Of a stretch of 64,000 bases of DNA, positions 32,820 through 41,843 are shown piece after piece. A model generated the notes under the pieces. The model worked only from the letters and a program-made list of their open reading frames with translations, made no database searches and was not told the DNA's origin. The stretch covers positions 1 to 64,000 of the forward strand of contig JAAYCA010000056.1 in assembly GCA_012744435.1 (NCBI GenBank), read 5' to 3'. A program made the translations under genes and the position numbers. The first letter of the stretch is position 1. Each line of letters opens with the position of its first letter. The stretch comes from Bacteroidales bacterium (GTDB lineage Bacteria; Bacteroidota; Bacteroidia; Bacteroidales; UBA932).

Positions 32820-34064
32820 ATGGACAGAAGAGTTGTTGTAACCGGCCTCGGCGTGCTCTCTTGCATCGGCAAAGATGTCAAGACTTTCTGGAGCAACCTG
32901 GTGAACGGCGTGTGCGGAATCGATTATATTACGGAATTCCCCACCGACGGACTCGCCGTCAAGATCGGCGGCATGATCCGGGACTTCGACCCGGAGGCAT
33001 ACGGGATGGACAAGCCGTTCATCCGCAAGCAGGATCCCTTTACCATTTTCGCCATGGCGTCCGCCTTTCAGGCGATGCGGGACTCCGGCCTCGTGTCCGG
33101 GGAGAACATCGACCCCGCCCGCCTTGCGACGTACGTAGGTTCCGGAATCGGCGGATTCACGACCATCCAGCGCGAGCTTGAGAAGTTCTTCGAGGATCCC
33201 ACCGGACAGTGGGTCTCGCCGAATTTCGTTCCCACGATAATCAGCGACATGGCCGGCGGCCAGGTCGCCATCAAATACGGCGCCCAGGGCTCTTGCATCG
33301 ATATCGTGACGGCCTGCGCCACCTCCACGCACTCCATCGGCGAGGCGTTCCGCGCCATCCGCCACGGCTATGCCGACGCCGTCATCGCCGGCGGCACGGA
33401 CCACTGCACCATTCCGATCGGCATCGCCGGATTCGGCAACGCCAAGGCGCTCACCCGCTCCACGGATCCGCAGTACGCCTCCCTGCCTTTCAACGCCAAC
33501 CGCAGCGGCTTCGTCATGGCCGACGGCTCCGCCATCCTGATCCTGGAAGAAATGGAGCATGCGAAGGCGCGCGGCGCGCATATCTATGCCGAAGTCACCG
33601 GCTACGGCAGCACCTGCGACGCCTATCACGCCACGGCCCCGCGTCCGGACGGCAGCACCCAGGCGGAATGCATCAAGATCGCCCTGGAGCAGTCCGGCTT
33701 TGATCCCGCGAAAGACAATGTCTATATCAACGCGCACGGCACGGGGACGCTGCTCAACGACGTCGCCGAGACCAAGGCCTACAAGGTCGCCCTGGGCGAC
33801 TTCGCCTACAAGTGCCACATCAGCAGCACCAAGTCCATGCACGGCCACATGTTCGGCGCCACGGGCGCCATCGAGGCCGTCGCCACGGTCCTCGCCCTGC
33901 AGGAGGGCATCGTCCCGCCGACGGTGCACCTGGACGCCCCGGACCCGGAATGCGACCTGGACTACACGCCCAACGTCGCCGTCAAGTCCGACGTCAATCT
34001 GGGCTTGAGCGATTCTTTCGGTTTCGGAGGGCATAACGCTTGCCTGGCCTTCCGCAAAGTCTAG
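32820..34064 (+). CDS. fabF: 3-oxoacyl-[acyl-carrier-protein] synthase II
   Basis: FabF condenses acyl-ACP with malonyl-ACP in fatty-acid elongation. The 414-residue protein starts MDRRVVVTGLG. The catalytic triad is visible: nucleophile Cys166 in VTACATSTHSIG, His in YINAHGTGT and His in STKSMHGHMFGATG. The closing NSFGFGG-type motif reads DSFGFGGHNA. The acyl carrier protein gene that often sits beside fabF in this phylum is not here, so this may be a second copy; the sequence alone does not tell. Confidence 0.93.
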   Translation: MDRRVVVTGLGVLSCIGKDVKTFWSNLVNGVCGIDYITEFPTDGLAVKIGGMIRDFDPEAYGMDKPFIRKQDPFTIFAMASAFQAMRDSGLVSGENIDPARLATYVGSGIGGFTTIQRELEKFFEDPTGQWVSPNFVPTIISDMAGGQVAIKYGAQGSCIDIVTACATSTHSIGEAFRAIRHGYADAVIAGGTDHCTIPIGIAGFGNAKALTRSTDPQYASLPFNANRSGFVMADGSAILILEEMEHAKARGAHIYAEVTGYGSTCDAYHATAPRPDGSTQAECIKIALEQSGFDPAKDNVYINAHGTGTLLNDVAETKAYKVALGDFAYKCHISSTKSMHGHMFGATGAIEAVATVLALQEGIVPPTVHLDAPDPECDLDYTPNVAVKSDVNLGLSDSFGFGGHNACLAFRKV

Positions 34065-34086
34065 CCTCGCGGAGACAGGAAACGGA

Positions 34087-34141
34087 GTCGCCCCCGGAAA
34101 GCTTTTCCCGCAAGGGTTCTTTTCAGCTTTCCGGGGGCGAC
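34087..34141. terminator. Long GC-rich hairpin between fabF and prfA
   Basis: 17-nt perfect arms (34087-34103 and 34125-34141, starting GTCGCCCCCGG) enclose a loop that itself holds CCC-GCAA-GGG. No T-tract follows on either strand. A second inverted repeat (GACGGCCG 34139-34146 / CGGCCGTC 34159-34166) overlaps the prfA stop. It probably ends both convergent transcripts. Confidence 0.65.
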
Positions 34142-34164
34142 GGCCGTTCCGGCCGGAGCGGCCG

Positions 34165-35256
34165 TCAATCGCCGGCCTCTTTGAGGCGCTCCGCGTTCTC
34201 GGCTATCTGCAGCTGGTCGATGCACTCCTGGATGTCTCCGTCCATGAAGACGGGCAGGTTGTACATGGACCAGTTGATACGATGGTCCGTGACGCGGCCC
34301 TGGGGATAATTGTAGGTGCGGATCTTGGCGGAACGGTCACCCGTCGAGACCATCGTCTTGCGCTTGGCGGCGATGCCGTCGAGATACTTCTGGTGCTCCA
34401 GGTTGTACAGACGCGTACGAAGCTCCTCGAAGGCGCGGTCCTTGTTCTTCAGCTGGGAACGCTCTTCCTGGCACTGGACCACCAGGCCGGTCGGGATGTG
34501 GGTGAGACGCACGGCGGAATAGGTCGTGTTGACGCCCTGGCCGCCCGGGCCGGAAGCGCAGAACAGATCCAGCCGGATGTCGTCCCAACTCAGGTCCACG
34601 TCGAACTCGCCCGCCTCCGGGAACACGGCCACCGAGGCGGCCGAGGTCTGGATTCGGCCCTGGGTCTCCGTCTGCGGCACGCGCTGGACGCGGTGCACGC
34701 CGGATTCATACTTCATCACCCCATATACGCCGTCGCCGCCGGAGAGCTTGAAGACGATCTGTTTGAAACCGCCGGAGGTGCCGGGGGCCTGGTCGGTCAC
34801 CTCGAGCTTCCAGCCGCGGCGCTCCGCGAAATGCTGGTACATGCGGAAGAGGTCGCCGGCGAAGATCGCCGCCTCGTCCCCGCCCGTGCCGCCGCGGATC
34901 TCGACCATGGCGTTTTTGCCGTCGTCGGGATCGGCCGGGATGAGCAGGAGCTTGATCTGCTGCTCCATCTCCGGGATCTTCGGTTCGAGCTCAGCAATCT
35001 CCATACGGGCCATTTCCCGGAGCTCCTCGTCCTTCTCGTTGACGAGGATGTCCTTGGCAGCGGCGAGGTCGCTTACCATCTTTTCATATTCCTTGCCGGT
35101 CTTGATGATCGGCTCCAGCTCCTTGTAGTCCTTGTTGAGCTGGACGTATTTCTTCATGTCCGACATCGCCTCCGGGCTGGAGAGCTGCTCCTGAAGCGAA
35201 GCGAACTTCCCTTCGAGGGAAAGGACCTTGTCAAGTAAGGTATTGTTGTCTGCCAT
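34165..35256 (-). CDS. prfA: Peptide chain release factor 1
   Basis: RF1 terminates translation at UAA and UAG. The 363-residue protein shows the acidic region GGTGGDEAAIFAGDLFRMY. The codon-recognition segment RVPQTETQGRIQTSAASV follows, and the GGQ motif in SGPGGQGVNTTYSAVRL triggers peptide hydrolysis. RF1 rather than RF2 is indicated by length and by the absence of an RF2-type programmed frameshift. It starts 4 nt after the GNAT-like gene and is probably co-transcribed with it. Confidence 0.95.
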   Translation of the reverse strand: MADNNTLLDKVLSLEGKFASLQEQLSSPEAMSDMKKYVQLNKDYKELEPIIKTGKEYEKMVSDLAAAKDILVNEKDEELREMARMEIAELEPKIPEMEQQIKLLLIPADPDDGKNAMVEIRGGTGGDEAAIFAGDLFRMYQHFAERRGWKLEVTDQAPGTSGGFKQIVFKLSGGDGVYGVMKYESGVHRVQRVPQTETQGRIQTSAASVAVFPEAGEFDVDLSWDDIRLDLFCASGPGGQGVNTTYSAVRLTHIPTGLVVQCQEERSQLKNKDRAFEELRTRLYNLEHQKYLDGIAAKRKTMVSTGDRSAKIRTYNYPQGRVTDHRINWSMYNLPVFMDGDIQECIDQLQIAENAERLKEAGD

Positions 35257-35260
35257 GGGG

Positions 35261-36379
35261 TCAAATCTTCTTGATGTAGCAGCGGCGGCGCATGAACGGT
35301 TCGTGTTCGTAGCTGTTCCAGATGTTGACCGCGCTGTTGGATTCTATCTGCGGATTGGAGATGGCCCAGCGGTTGCCGATCTTGATGGCCTTGTCCGCCA
35401 TCGCTTCGTAGTACACCGCCGACACCCCCTTGTTCTGCCACTCGGGCGCCGCGCCGTTGACCATCAGGTCCGTGGTCTCGTAGTCGTGCAGGGCGCGGAG
35501 CAGATGCCACCAGCCGAAGGGGAAAAGCCGGCCCTTCGCCTTCTGCAGGGCCGGGGAAATGGTCGGGAAGGATATGCCGAAAGCCACGATCTCGTCGTGC
35601 TCGTCGAGCAGCAGGCAGCTGGCCTTGTCGGAGATATAAGGCATTACGGATGCGGCCTCCTCGTCGATCTCCTTCTCGGTCAGGGGGATATAATTCATGA
35701 CCGATTCGGAGAAACTGTCGTTGTAGACATGGAAGAACTTCCGGACCAGGTCCTTGTCGCGCTTGAGTTTGTTGAGGCTGCCGAAATGCAGATTGTAGCG
35801 CTCCTGCACAAGCTTGGACACACGCCGGGCCTTGTCGGGCACGCCATGGTTCGCGACCATCTTGTACTGCAGCCAGTCGCATTCCTTTTCGTACCCCAGC
35901 TCCGTCATGAAGTCGTTGTAGTACGGGAAGTTGTACAGGCAGTTGAAGGGCGGGATGTTCTCGAAACCCTCCACCAGCATGCCCTGCTTGCCGAAGGTGT
36001 TGTAATAGAGCGGGCCGTGGATCTCGTCCATCCCCTGCTCCCGGGCCCAGTCCTCGGCCGTGCCGATCAGCAGGCGGGCCACCTCGATGTCCTCGATGCA
36101 GTCGAACCAGCCGAAACGGGCGCGCTTGCGACCGTACCGTTCGTTGTAACGGGGATTGACCATGCCGCTGATGCGTCCGGCCACGCGGTCTCCGTCCAGC
36201 ACCATCCACAGCTTGTGGGTGCAGTAATCCAGGGGCGCCGCCTTGGTCAGCGACTTCACCTGGTCGCTGTGAAGGGCGGGGACGTATTGGGGACAGTCCC
36301 TGTACAGTTCATCCGGGAACTGGATGAACCGCATCAGGTCCCGGTGGGTATGGATTTCTTTTATCTTATAGTCAGGCAT
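35261..36379 (-). CDS. GNAT-like acyltransferase-fold protein, function unknown
   Basis: The 372-residue cytoplasmic protein begins MPDYKIKEIHTHRDLMRFIQFP and contains regions that look like two GNAT-type folds. One is around WMVLDGDRVAGRISGMVN. The other is around DEIVAFGISFPTISPALQ and VNGAAPEWQNKGVSAVYYEAM, followed by ISNPQIESNSAVNIWNSY. I know similar uncharacterised proteins of this length from Bacteroidota, but no substrate. It leads a two-gene operon with prfA (4-nt gap), with a -7 box 25 nt upstream. Confidence 0.7.
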   Translation of the reverse strand: MPDYKIKEIHTHRDLMRFIQFPDELYRDCPQYVPALHSDQVKSLTKAAPLDYCTHKLWMVLDGDRVAGRISGMVNPRYNERYGRKRARFGWFDCIEDIEVARLLIGTAEDWAREQGMDEIHGPLYYNTFGKQGMLVEGFENIPPFNCLYNFPYYNDFMTELGYEKECDWLQYKMVANHGVPDKARRVSKLVQERYNLHFGSLNKLKRDKDLVRKFFHVYNDSFSESVMNYIPLTEKEIDEEAASVMPYISDKASCLLLDEHDEIVAFGISFPTISPALQKAKGRLFPFGWWHLLRALHDYETTDLMVNGAAPEWQNKGVSAVYYEAMADKAIKIGNRWAISNPQIESNSAVNIWNSYEHEPFMRRRCYIKKI

Positions 36380-36403
36380 CTCGGTTTTCGGTATGTACGG
36401 ACT

Positions 36404-36412
36404 GCAAAGGTA
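36404..36412 (-). promoter_or_regulatory. -7 box of the GNAT-like/prfA operon
   Basis: The minus strand reads TACCTTTGC, an exact TAnnTTTGC match 24 nt before the ATG at 36379. Confidence 0.65.
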
Positions 36413-36452
36413 ATCAATTTCCCGGAAGAATCAGCAAACGCTTCTCCGGCCG

Positions 36453-37529
36453 CTAGAATTCAAATTCCACCGTGGAAAACAGATCGATCAGCGTCATCAG
36501 GGTCTCCTCGTCCGCCGCCTCGGCCTGCATGAGGGCGCGGCCCTTCTGGTAACCCTTGGCGGCGAAGGCGCCCTCGATGAAACGGTCGTCCGAGAGCCGG
36601 GTGCCCATGTAGCGGATGTACTCGCCGTAGCCGGCGTCGAGCTTGTACCAGGGAGAGAAGCGGCCATCCAACTGGAAGTCCTTGTCCTTATCCAGGGACG
36701 TCATCAGGGGATCGAGAGCATCCTGGAGCGTCTCCTCCCAGGCATCGCTGCCGGTATCGAGGTCGCGGTCCGCCATCTCGAAGCGGATCCGGGCGAAGGC
36801 GCCCTCCGCCTCCTCCCAGGTCGGTTCCAACCGGAATACGAGCTCCCCGTCGGAGTCGTCGACGACCTCGCAGAAGTAATCCATGTAATCGAACATCAAG
36901 GATATCTCGTCGTTCAGACTTACCGCATCCCAGGTGTAGTCCTCATAAAAATCCTCTTCGCCGGCACCGCCGGCAGGCATGCCGTCTTCCGCCGGGGGAT
37001 AGACAATGCCCTTGAAGAGCTCCAGGAACGCATCCCGGGAGGCTTCGCTCCCGCACTCCGCCCACATGAGCGCTTCGTAGAGTCCCTTGCTGTCCGCCGC
37101 GATCACGCCCCAGACCGGATTGCCGTCGCGGGTGCCGTCATAAGGGAGGAAGAGCCCTCCCGCGGCGAGGTCGGGATCGAGGCTGTACGTGATGTAGCCA
37201 CCGGATCCCCAGGACGCCTCGAAGTCACTGTCCTGCACGCAGACCTCCTCCCACTTGCTGCGGATGTCGGATTCATACATCTCCCCGAGCCCGTCCGGCC
37301 CCATGTACAGGAAATCCGTCTCGCCGAAGAAGGTGAATTGCGCGAAGCCGCCGGGTTTCGCGTTGTCAAGCATCGTGAAGTTGACGCCGTACCCTTCATC
37401 CAGATCGGCCATCGAGTAGCGGGAGCTGTCATAGGTGAGGGACACATCGTTCCATTTATAGGTCCGGGTATGCGTACAGCCGCAGAGCAGGGCGGCCGCC
37501 GCAAGGGAGAGAAGTATAATCTTTTTCAT
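36453..37529 (-). CDS. Lipoprotein of unknown function
   Basis: The 358-residue lipoprotein starts MKKIILLSLAAAALLCGC, with the predicted lipidated Cys18. Two regions of similar design follow: NDVSLTYDSSRYSM near the N-terminus and DAVSLNDEISLMFDYMDYF from about residue 200. Both are followed by aromatic and acidic stretches, suggesting an internal duplication. No catalytic motif is recognised. I use the ATG at 37529 rather than 37550, because the shorter form begins directly with the signal peptide and follows the -7 box at a normal distance. It is a single gene. Confidence 0.72.
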   Translation of the reverse strand: MKKIILLSLAAAALLCGCTHTRTYKWNDVSLTYDSSRYSMADLDEGYGVNFTMLDNAKPGGFAQFTFFGETDFLYMGPDGLGEMYESDIRSKWEEVCVQDSDFEASWGSGGYITYSLDPDLAAGGLFLPYDGTRDGNPVWGVIAADSKGLYEALMWAECGSEASRDAFLELFKGIVYPPAEDGMPAGGAGEEDFYEDYTWDAVSLNDEISLMFDYMDYFCEVVDDSDGELVFRLEPTWEEAEGAFARIRFEMADRDLDTGSDAWEETLQDALDPLMTSLDKDKDFQLDGRFSPWYKLDAGYGEYIRYMGTRLSDDRFIEGAFAAKGYQKGRALMQAEAADEETLMTLIDLFSTVEFEF

Positions 37530-37554
37530 TTGTCCAGTCAACATTACCACTCAA

Positions 37555-37563
37555 ACAAAGTTA
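37555..37563 (-). promoter_or_regulatory. -7 box of the lipoprotein gene
   Basis: The minus strand reads TAACTTTGT, matching TAnnTTTG, 25 nt before the ATG at 37529. Confidence 0.55.
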
Positions 37564-37582
37564 GCGATTTTTGCCGGATTCA

Positions 37583-38374
37583 CTATAATCCCTTCGCCTT
37601 TCCTTCGTCCCAGACGGCATCCATCTGGGCCAGGGTCATGTCGGTGAGTTTGCGCCCCCTCTTGAGCGTCTGCTCCTCCAGGTAGTTGAAGCGGCGGCGG
37701 AACTTGCTGCAGGCGCCGCTCAGCGCCGCCTCGGGATCCACCCCGTACAGGCGTGCGGCGTTGATGACGGCGAAGAGCAGGTCGCCGAATTCTTCTTCCA
37801 TATGGTTCGCATCCTGCTCCCCGCAGGCCTCGCGGGCCTCACCCAGCTCCTCGCCGACCTTGTCCCAGACATCTTCGCGCCGCTCCCAATCGAAGCCGCA
37901 TCCGCGGGCCTTTTCCTGCATCGACAGGGCCTTGAGGATCGCGGGCATGGCGTCGGGGATGCCGGACAGGACGGTCTTGTTGCCGTCTTTTTCTTTCGCC
38001 TTGACCAGCTCCCAGGTGTCCGCGATCTCCTTGGCGGAAGTGGGGGTGCCGGCCTCCGGCCCGAACACGTGCGGGTGCCGGAAGACCATCTTGTCCACCA
38101 CTTTGTCCAGGCTGTCGGCGATGTCGAAAGAGCCTTCCTCCTGTGCGATGCGCGCATAAAAGACAAGGTGGTAGAGCAGGTCGCCGATTTCCTTGGCCGT
38201 GCCGCTGCGGTCGCCCTTCAGGATGGTGTCGCTGAGCTCATAGACTTCCTCTTCCGTCATCGGACGGATGGTTTCCATGGTCTGGGCGGCGTTCCACGGG
38301 CACTTCTCCCGGAGCTCGTCCATGGTGTCGAGCAGCCGGCCGAAAGCAGCCGTTTTTTCTTCTTTTGTGTGCAT
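37583..38374 (-). CDS. mazG: Nucleoside triphosphate pyrophosphohydrolase MazG
   Basis: MazG hydrolyses NTPs and aberrant dNTPs to monophosphates and pyrophosphate, as a house-cleaning enzyme. The 263-residue protein carries two MazG units as in E. coli. The first has LREKCPWNAAQT, then TEEEVYELSDTI and EIGDLLYHLVFYARI, with the metal-binding acidic residues. The second has GEELGEAREACGEQD and EEFGDLLFAVINAARL. The first motif has Asn in the CPW-N position, where Asp is usual. It is a single gene, whose promoter overlaps that of the opposite CoA-transferase gene. Confidence 0.92.
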   Translation of the reverse strand: MHTKEEKTAAFGRLLDTMDELREKCPWNAAQTMETIRPMTEEEVYELSDTILKGDRSGTAKEIGDLLYHLVFYARIAQEEGSFDIADSLDKVVDKMVFRHPHVFGPEAGTPTSAKEIADTWELVKAKEKDGNKTVLSGIPDAMPAILKALSMQEKARGCGFDWERREDVWDKVGEELGEAREACGEQDANHMEEEFGDLLFAVINAARLYGVDPEAALSGACSKFRRRFNYLEEQTLKRGRKLTDMTLAQMDAVWDEGKAKGL

Positions 38375-38386
38375 CGAAATAATTTC

Positions 38387-38395
38387 TAAATTTGC
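38387..38395 (+). promoter_or_regulatory. -7 box of the CoA-transferase gene
   Basis: TAAATTTGC, with TTTG at 38364-38367 as a possible -33 element, lies 28 nt before the ATG at 38424. Confidence 0.65.
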
Positions 38396-38399
38396 GTTT

Positions 38400-38408
38400 G
38401 CAAAAATA
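38400..38408 (-). promoter_or_regulatory. -7 box of mazG
   Basis: The minus strand reads TATTTTTGC, 25 nt before the mazG ATG at 38374. It lies downstream of the plus-strand box, so the two promoters point through each other. Confidence 0.55.
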
Positions 38409-38423
38409 ACAATTATTGTTGAG

Positions 38424-39725
38424 ATGAAGCCGATCCGATTCGTTTCCGCCGATGAGGCGGTCAGTCACATCCCCTCCCACAGCCACGTCCATCTCAGCAG
38501 TGTCGCCAGCGTGCCCCACTGCCTGATCCGGGCCCTGTGCCGACGGGCGGACGCGGGAGATGTCACCGATCTGCATTTCCATCATTTCCATACGGAAGGG
38601 CCCGCCCCTTACAGTGAACCGCGCTACGAAGGGATTTTCTTCGAACAGGGTTTCTTCGTGGGGCCCAACGTCCGTGCGAACGTCAACGCCGGCTATGCCG
38701 ACTACCTCCCGGTGCATCTGGGCGAGAGCCAGAAACTCTATCGCGAAGGTTTCATCAAGCTGGGCGCCGCGTTGGTGAACGTGTCCCTGCCGGACGAGCA
38801 GGGCCGCGTGAGCCTCGGCACCTCGGTGGACTGCTCCGTGGCGGCGATCGAGAGCGCGCAGGTGGTGATCGGCGTCGTGAACCCCAACGTCCCTTTCGCC
38901 TTCGGCGATCTGATTCCCCTGGAGAAGTTCGACTACCTCGTGCAGGACGACGAGCCCCTCGTGACCGCCGCCTTCGCCGAGCCCTCCCCCACGGAGGTGC
39001 TCATCGGCAAGAACTGCGCGGCCCTCGTGGAGGACGGCGACTGCATCCAGATGGGCATCGGCGCCCTGCCGAACGCCCTCGCGGCGCAGCTCGGCAACCA
39101 CAAGCACCTGGGCCTGCACACGGAGATGTTCGCCGACGGGCTGCTCCGCCTGATCAAGGCGGGCGTGATCGACGGCACCAACAAGAAGATCGACACCGGC
39201 AAGGTGGTGGCTTCCTTCCTGCTCGGCTCGCAGGAGGTCTATTCTTTCATCGACCGCAATCCGCAGGTACTCATGCGGGACATCAAATACGTCAACGACC
39301 CGTGGGTCATCCGCCAGAATCCCCACATGAAGGCGATCAACTCCGCCACGGAGGTGGATTTCACGGGACAGATCAGCGCCGACTCCATCGGCACGCGCAT
39401 TTTCAGCGGCACCGGCGGCCAGGTCGACTTCGTCAGGGGCGCCACGATGTCCGAAGGCGGCAAGAGCCTCACCGCTTTCGCGTCGCGCACCCTGAAGGGC
39501 AAGAACAAGATCGTCGCCGAGCTGAACCCCGGCGCCGGAGTGGTCACGCCGCGGGCGGACGCCCACTGGATCGTGACCGAATGGGGCGCCGTGGACCTCT
39601 ACGGAAAAAGCCTGCAGGAGCGCGCCAAGCTCATGATCAGCATCGCCCACCCGGACGACCGGGAGATGCTCGACCGTCAGGCTTTCGAACGGTTCGGGCC
39701 GCACTACCATAATTTCAGCATTTGA
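38424..39725 (+). CDS. Acetyl-CoA hydrolase/CoA-transferase family protein
   Basis: The 433-residue enzyme resembles class I CoA-transferases of the 4-hydroxybutyrate/acetate/succinate type. They move CoA between carboxylic acids through a glutamyl-CoA intermediate. The likely catalytic glutamate lies in LGLHTEMFADG. The oxyanion-forming glycine loop is IGALPNA, and FSGTGGQVDFVRGA lies near the C-terminus. The exact acids (acetate, succinate, propionate or butyrate) cannot be told. With the ackA-pta operon it points to fermentative acyl-CoA metabolism. The true start is at MKPIRFVSADEAV, although the frame is open further upstream. Confidence 0.87.
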   Translation: MKPIRFVSADEAVSHIPSHSHVHLSSVASVPHCLIRALCRRADAGDVTDLHFHHFHTEGPAPYSEPRYEGIFFEQGFFVGPNVRANVNAGYADYLPVHLGESQKLYREGFIKLGAALVNVSLPDEQGRVSLGTSVDCSVAAIESAQVVIGVVNPNVPFAFGDLIPLEKFDYLVQDDEPLVTAAFAEPSPTEVLIGKNCAALVEDGDCIQMGIGALPNALAAQLGNHKHLGLHTEMFADGLLRLIKAGVIDGTNKKIDTGKVVASFLLGSQEVYSFIDRNPQVLMRDIKYVNDPWVIRQNPHMKAINSATEVDFTGQISADSIGTRIFSGTGGQVDFVRGATMSEGGKSLTAFASRTLKGKNKIVAELNPGAGVVTPRADAHWIVTEWGAVDLYGKSLQERAKLMISIAHPDDREMLDRQAFERFGPHYHNFSI

Positions 39726-39749
39726 CCCCGGCACTGATTCCCGCCAGAA

Positions 39750-39789
39750 TCGATGCGACCCCCGGCTGCCCAGCCGGGGGTCGCATCGA
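39750..39789. terminator. Perfect 18-bp GC-rich hairpin
   Basis: Arms 39750-39767 and 39772-39789 (TCGATGCGACCCCCGGCT and its complement) pair fully around a GCCC loop between convergent genes. On the plus strand it is followed by A rather than T residues. It is probably a terminator, similar in style to the one at 34087. Confidence 0.65.
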
Positions 39790-39819
39790 AAAAGGGCCGT
39801 TCCGTGCCCGGGGCGACAG

Positions 39820-40431
39820 TCAAAGCCGTCCGCAGCGGCGGCCGAATTCGATGATGAGGTCCGCGCAGCCGTCGAGGCCGAGAAGCGAGGAGTCGAGGCA
39901 GAGGTCGTAATTGGAGGCGACGCCCCAGTCGCCGAAAGTGAAGAAATTGTAATAATCCCGGCGCGCCTTTTCCTTCTTCAGAATGAATTTCTCCGCCTCC
40001 TCCACGCTCATTCCCGTACGCTCCGCCACACGCCTGACGCGATCCTGGAGCGGAGCGCAGATAAACACGTCCAGGCACTCCATGTCGCGCAGCACATAGT
40101 CCGAGGCGCGTCCCAGGAAGATGGCGCTTCCCCGTTCGGCGATGTCGCGGATCGCCTGGCTCTGGTATTTGAACAGTTCCGTCTCGTCGATGCCCGACGG
40201 AGCATAGGAACTGGCACGGTTCAGGCCGAACAGGCCGCTCAGGCGGAACACCCGCCGGCGCTCGTCGCTCTTCTTGAAGAAAGCCGGGCTGAAGCCGCTC
40301 TCTTCCGCTGCCTTCAGCAGCAGTTCGTTGTCGTAAACGGGGATGCCCAGGCGTTCGCCCAGGATCTCGGCGACGCCCTTGCCGCCGGCTCCGTACTGGC
40401 GTCCGATGTTGATAAGGACCTTCTTCTCCAT
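39820..40431 (-). CDS. Cytidylate kinase-like family protein
   Basis: The 203-residue protein belongs to the cytidylate-kinase-like (AAA_26) group common in gut anaerobes. The P-loop-like start reads INIGRQYGAGGKGVAEIL, where a typical CMP kinase has GPAGSGKS. Then come LGIPVYDNELL, RGSAIFLGRASDYVL and a lid region RVRRVAERTGMSVEEAEKFI. The C-terminal DYYNFFTFGDWGVASNYDLCLDSS is highly typical of the family. Its substrate is not known. It is the last gene of nrnA, FKBP, MATE, kinase. Confidence 0.85.
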   Translation of the reverse strand: MEKKVLINIGRQYGAGGKGVAEILGERLGIPVYDNELLLKAAEESGFSPAFFKKSDERRRVFRLSGLFGLNRASSYAPSGIDETELFKYQSQAIRDIAERGSAIFLGRASDYVLRDMECLDVFICAPLQDRVRRVAERTGMSVEEAEKFILKKEKARRDYYNFFTFGDWGVASNYDLCLDSSLLGLDGCADLIIEFGRRCGRL

Positions 40432-40437
40432 ATGGCG

Positions 40438-41838
40438 TTATGCTTGGATGGTACTGCCGAGGATGTCGGGATTCTCACCGTCCCTGAGCCGGTCGAACTT
40501 GCGGAAGAGCCGGACAATCATGATGACGGAGATGATGACATTGAGTGTGTCGGAAATCGGGAAGCTGACCCACACGCCCGTCTCCTGCAGCCACAGCGGC
40601 AGGGTGTAGATCAGCGGAAGCAGGAAGAGCAGCTGACGCGACAGCGACAGGAAGATGGACTTGCGGACCATTCCCAGGCACTGGAAGAAATTGCCCGTGA
40701 CCATGCCGAAACCCACCAGCGCAAAACCGGAGTTCATGATGCGCAGCCCGCGGGCGGCCATTTCCACGAGCACCGGGTCGTTGGTGAACAGGCTCACCGC
40801 CTGGCGCGGGATGAGTTCCGACATCAGGAAGCACAGCGCCGTCACGAGCACTTCCCACTTGGCCGTCAGGATAAACACTTCCTTGACACGGTGGAACTGC
40901 CGGGCGCCGTAGTTGTAGCCGGCGATGGGCTGGAGGCCCTGGTTGAAACCCATGTTGATCATGACGAAGAGCATCGTCAGACGGTTGACGATGCCGTAGG
41001 AGCCGATGGCGAGGTCTCCCCCGTACTTGCCGAGCTGCTGGTTGATGAAAAGGGCCACCATCGAGGCCGCCACATTCATCAGGAAGGGGCCCAGGCCGAT
41101 GGCCAGCGACTGCTTGGCGACACGCCAGTCCAGCTGGAAGAGCGGACGGGTGAAATGCAGCAGGCGGGACTTGTCCGCGAAGAAGCGCAGGGTATAGATC
41201 ATGGCCAGCATCTGGCAGAGGATGGTCGCCAGCGCCGCGCCTTGGATGCCCATCCCCAGCACGAAGATGAAGATCGGGTCCAGGATCGCGTTGGAGATGA
41301 CCGTGAAAAGGGTCAGGTTCATCGCGACCCGGGGGTGTCCGGAAGAGCGGATCAGGCCGTTGAAGCCGAAATACAGGTGTGTGAAGACATTGCCCAGCAG
41401 GATGATCAGCATGTAGCTGTGTGCAAACGGCAGGGTGTTGTCGCTGGCCCCGAAGAAACGCAGGATCGGATCCAGGAAGGAAAGCGTCACCGCCGAAAAC
41501 AGGATACTGATGATTACGTTGAGCGTCAGGACATTGGAGAGCACTTTCCGCGCTGCGCCGTAGTTCTTCTGACCCAGCAGAACGGAGATGAGCGTCATGG
41601 CGCCCACGCCGACCAGCGTGCCCATGGCCGCGGACAGGTTCATCAGGGGGAAGGTGACGGCGAGGCCGCTGATGGCGGACGAACCGACGCCCGGAATATG
41701 GCCGATGTAGATGCTGTCGACCATGTTGTACAGCGACGCGGCCGTCTGGGCGATGATGCCCGGGACGGCGTATTGCCGCAGAAGGGGACCGATTTTCTTG
41801 GTCCCGAGCTCAATGGGAGCCGCACCCGACGCCGCCAT
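40438..41838 (-). CDS. MATE-family efflux transporter
   Basis: The 466-residue membrane protein has about twelve hydrophobic segments in two related halves. Its start is typical of the NorM/DinF superfamily: GPLLRQYAVPGIIAQTAASLYNMVDSIYIGH. Such proteins export cationic compounds or drugs in exchange for Na+ or H+; the substrate is unknown. The final residues are polar and cytoplasmic (DRLRDGENPDILGSTIQA). Gaps of 5 and 6 nt to its neighbours place it firmly in the nrnA operon. Confidence 0.9.
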   Translation of the reverse strand: MAASGAAPIELGTKKIGPLLRQYAVPGIIAQTAASLYNMVDSIYIGHIPGVGSSAISGLAVTFPLMNLSAAMGTLVGVGAMTLISVLLGQKNYGAARKVLSNVLTLNVIISILFSAVTLSFLDPILRFFGASDNTLPFAHSYMLIILLGNVFTHLYFGFNGLIRSSGHPRVAMNLTLFTVISNAILDPIFIFVLGMGIQGAALATILCQMLAMIYTLRFFADKSRLLHFTRPLFQLDWRVAKQSLAIGLGPFLMNVAASMVALFINQQLGKYGGDLAIGSYGIVNRLTMLFVMINMGFNQGLQPIAGYNYGARQFHRVKEVFILTAKWEVLVTALCFLMSELIPRQAVSLFTNDPVLVEMAARGLRIMNSGFALVGFGMVTGNFFQCLGMVRKSIFLSLSRQLLFLLPLIYTLPLWLQETGVWVSFPISDTLNVIISVIMIVRLFRKFDRLRDGENPDILGSTIQA

Positions 41839-41843
41839 CCGTG

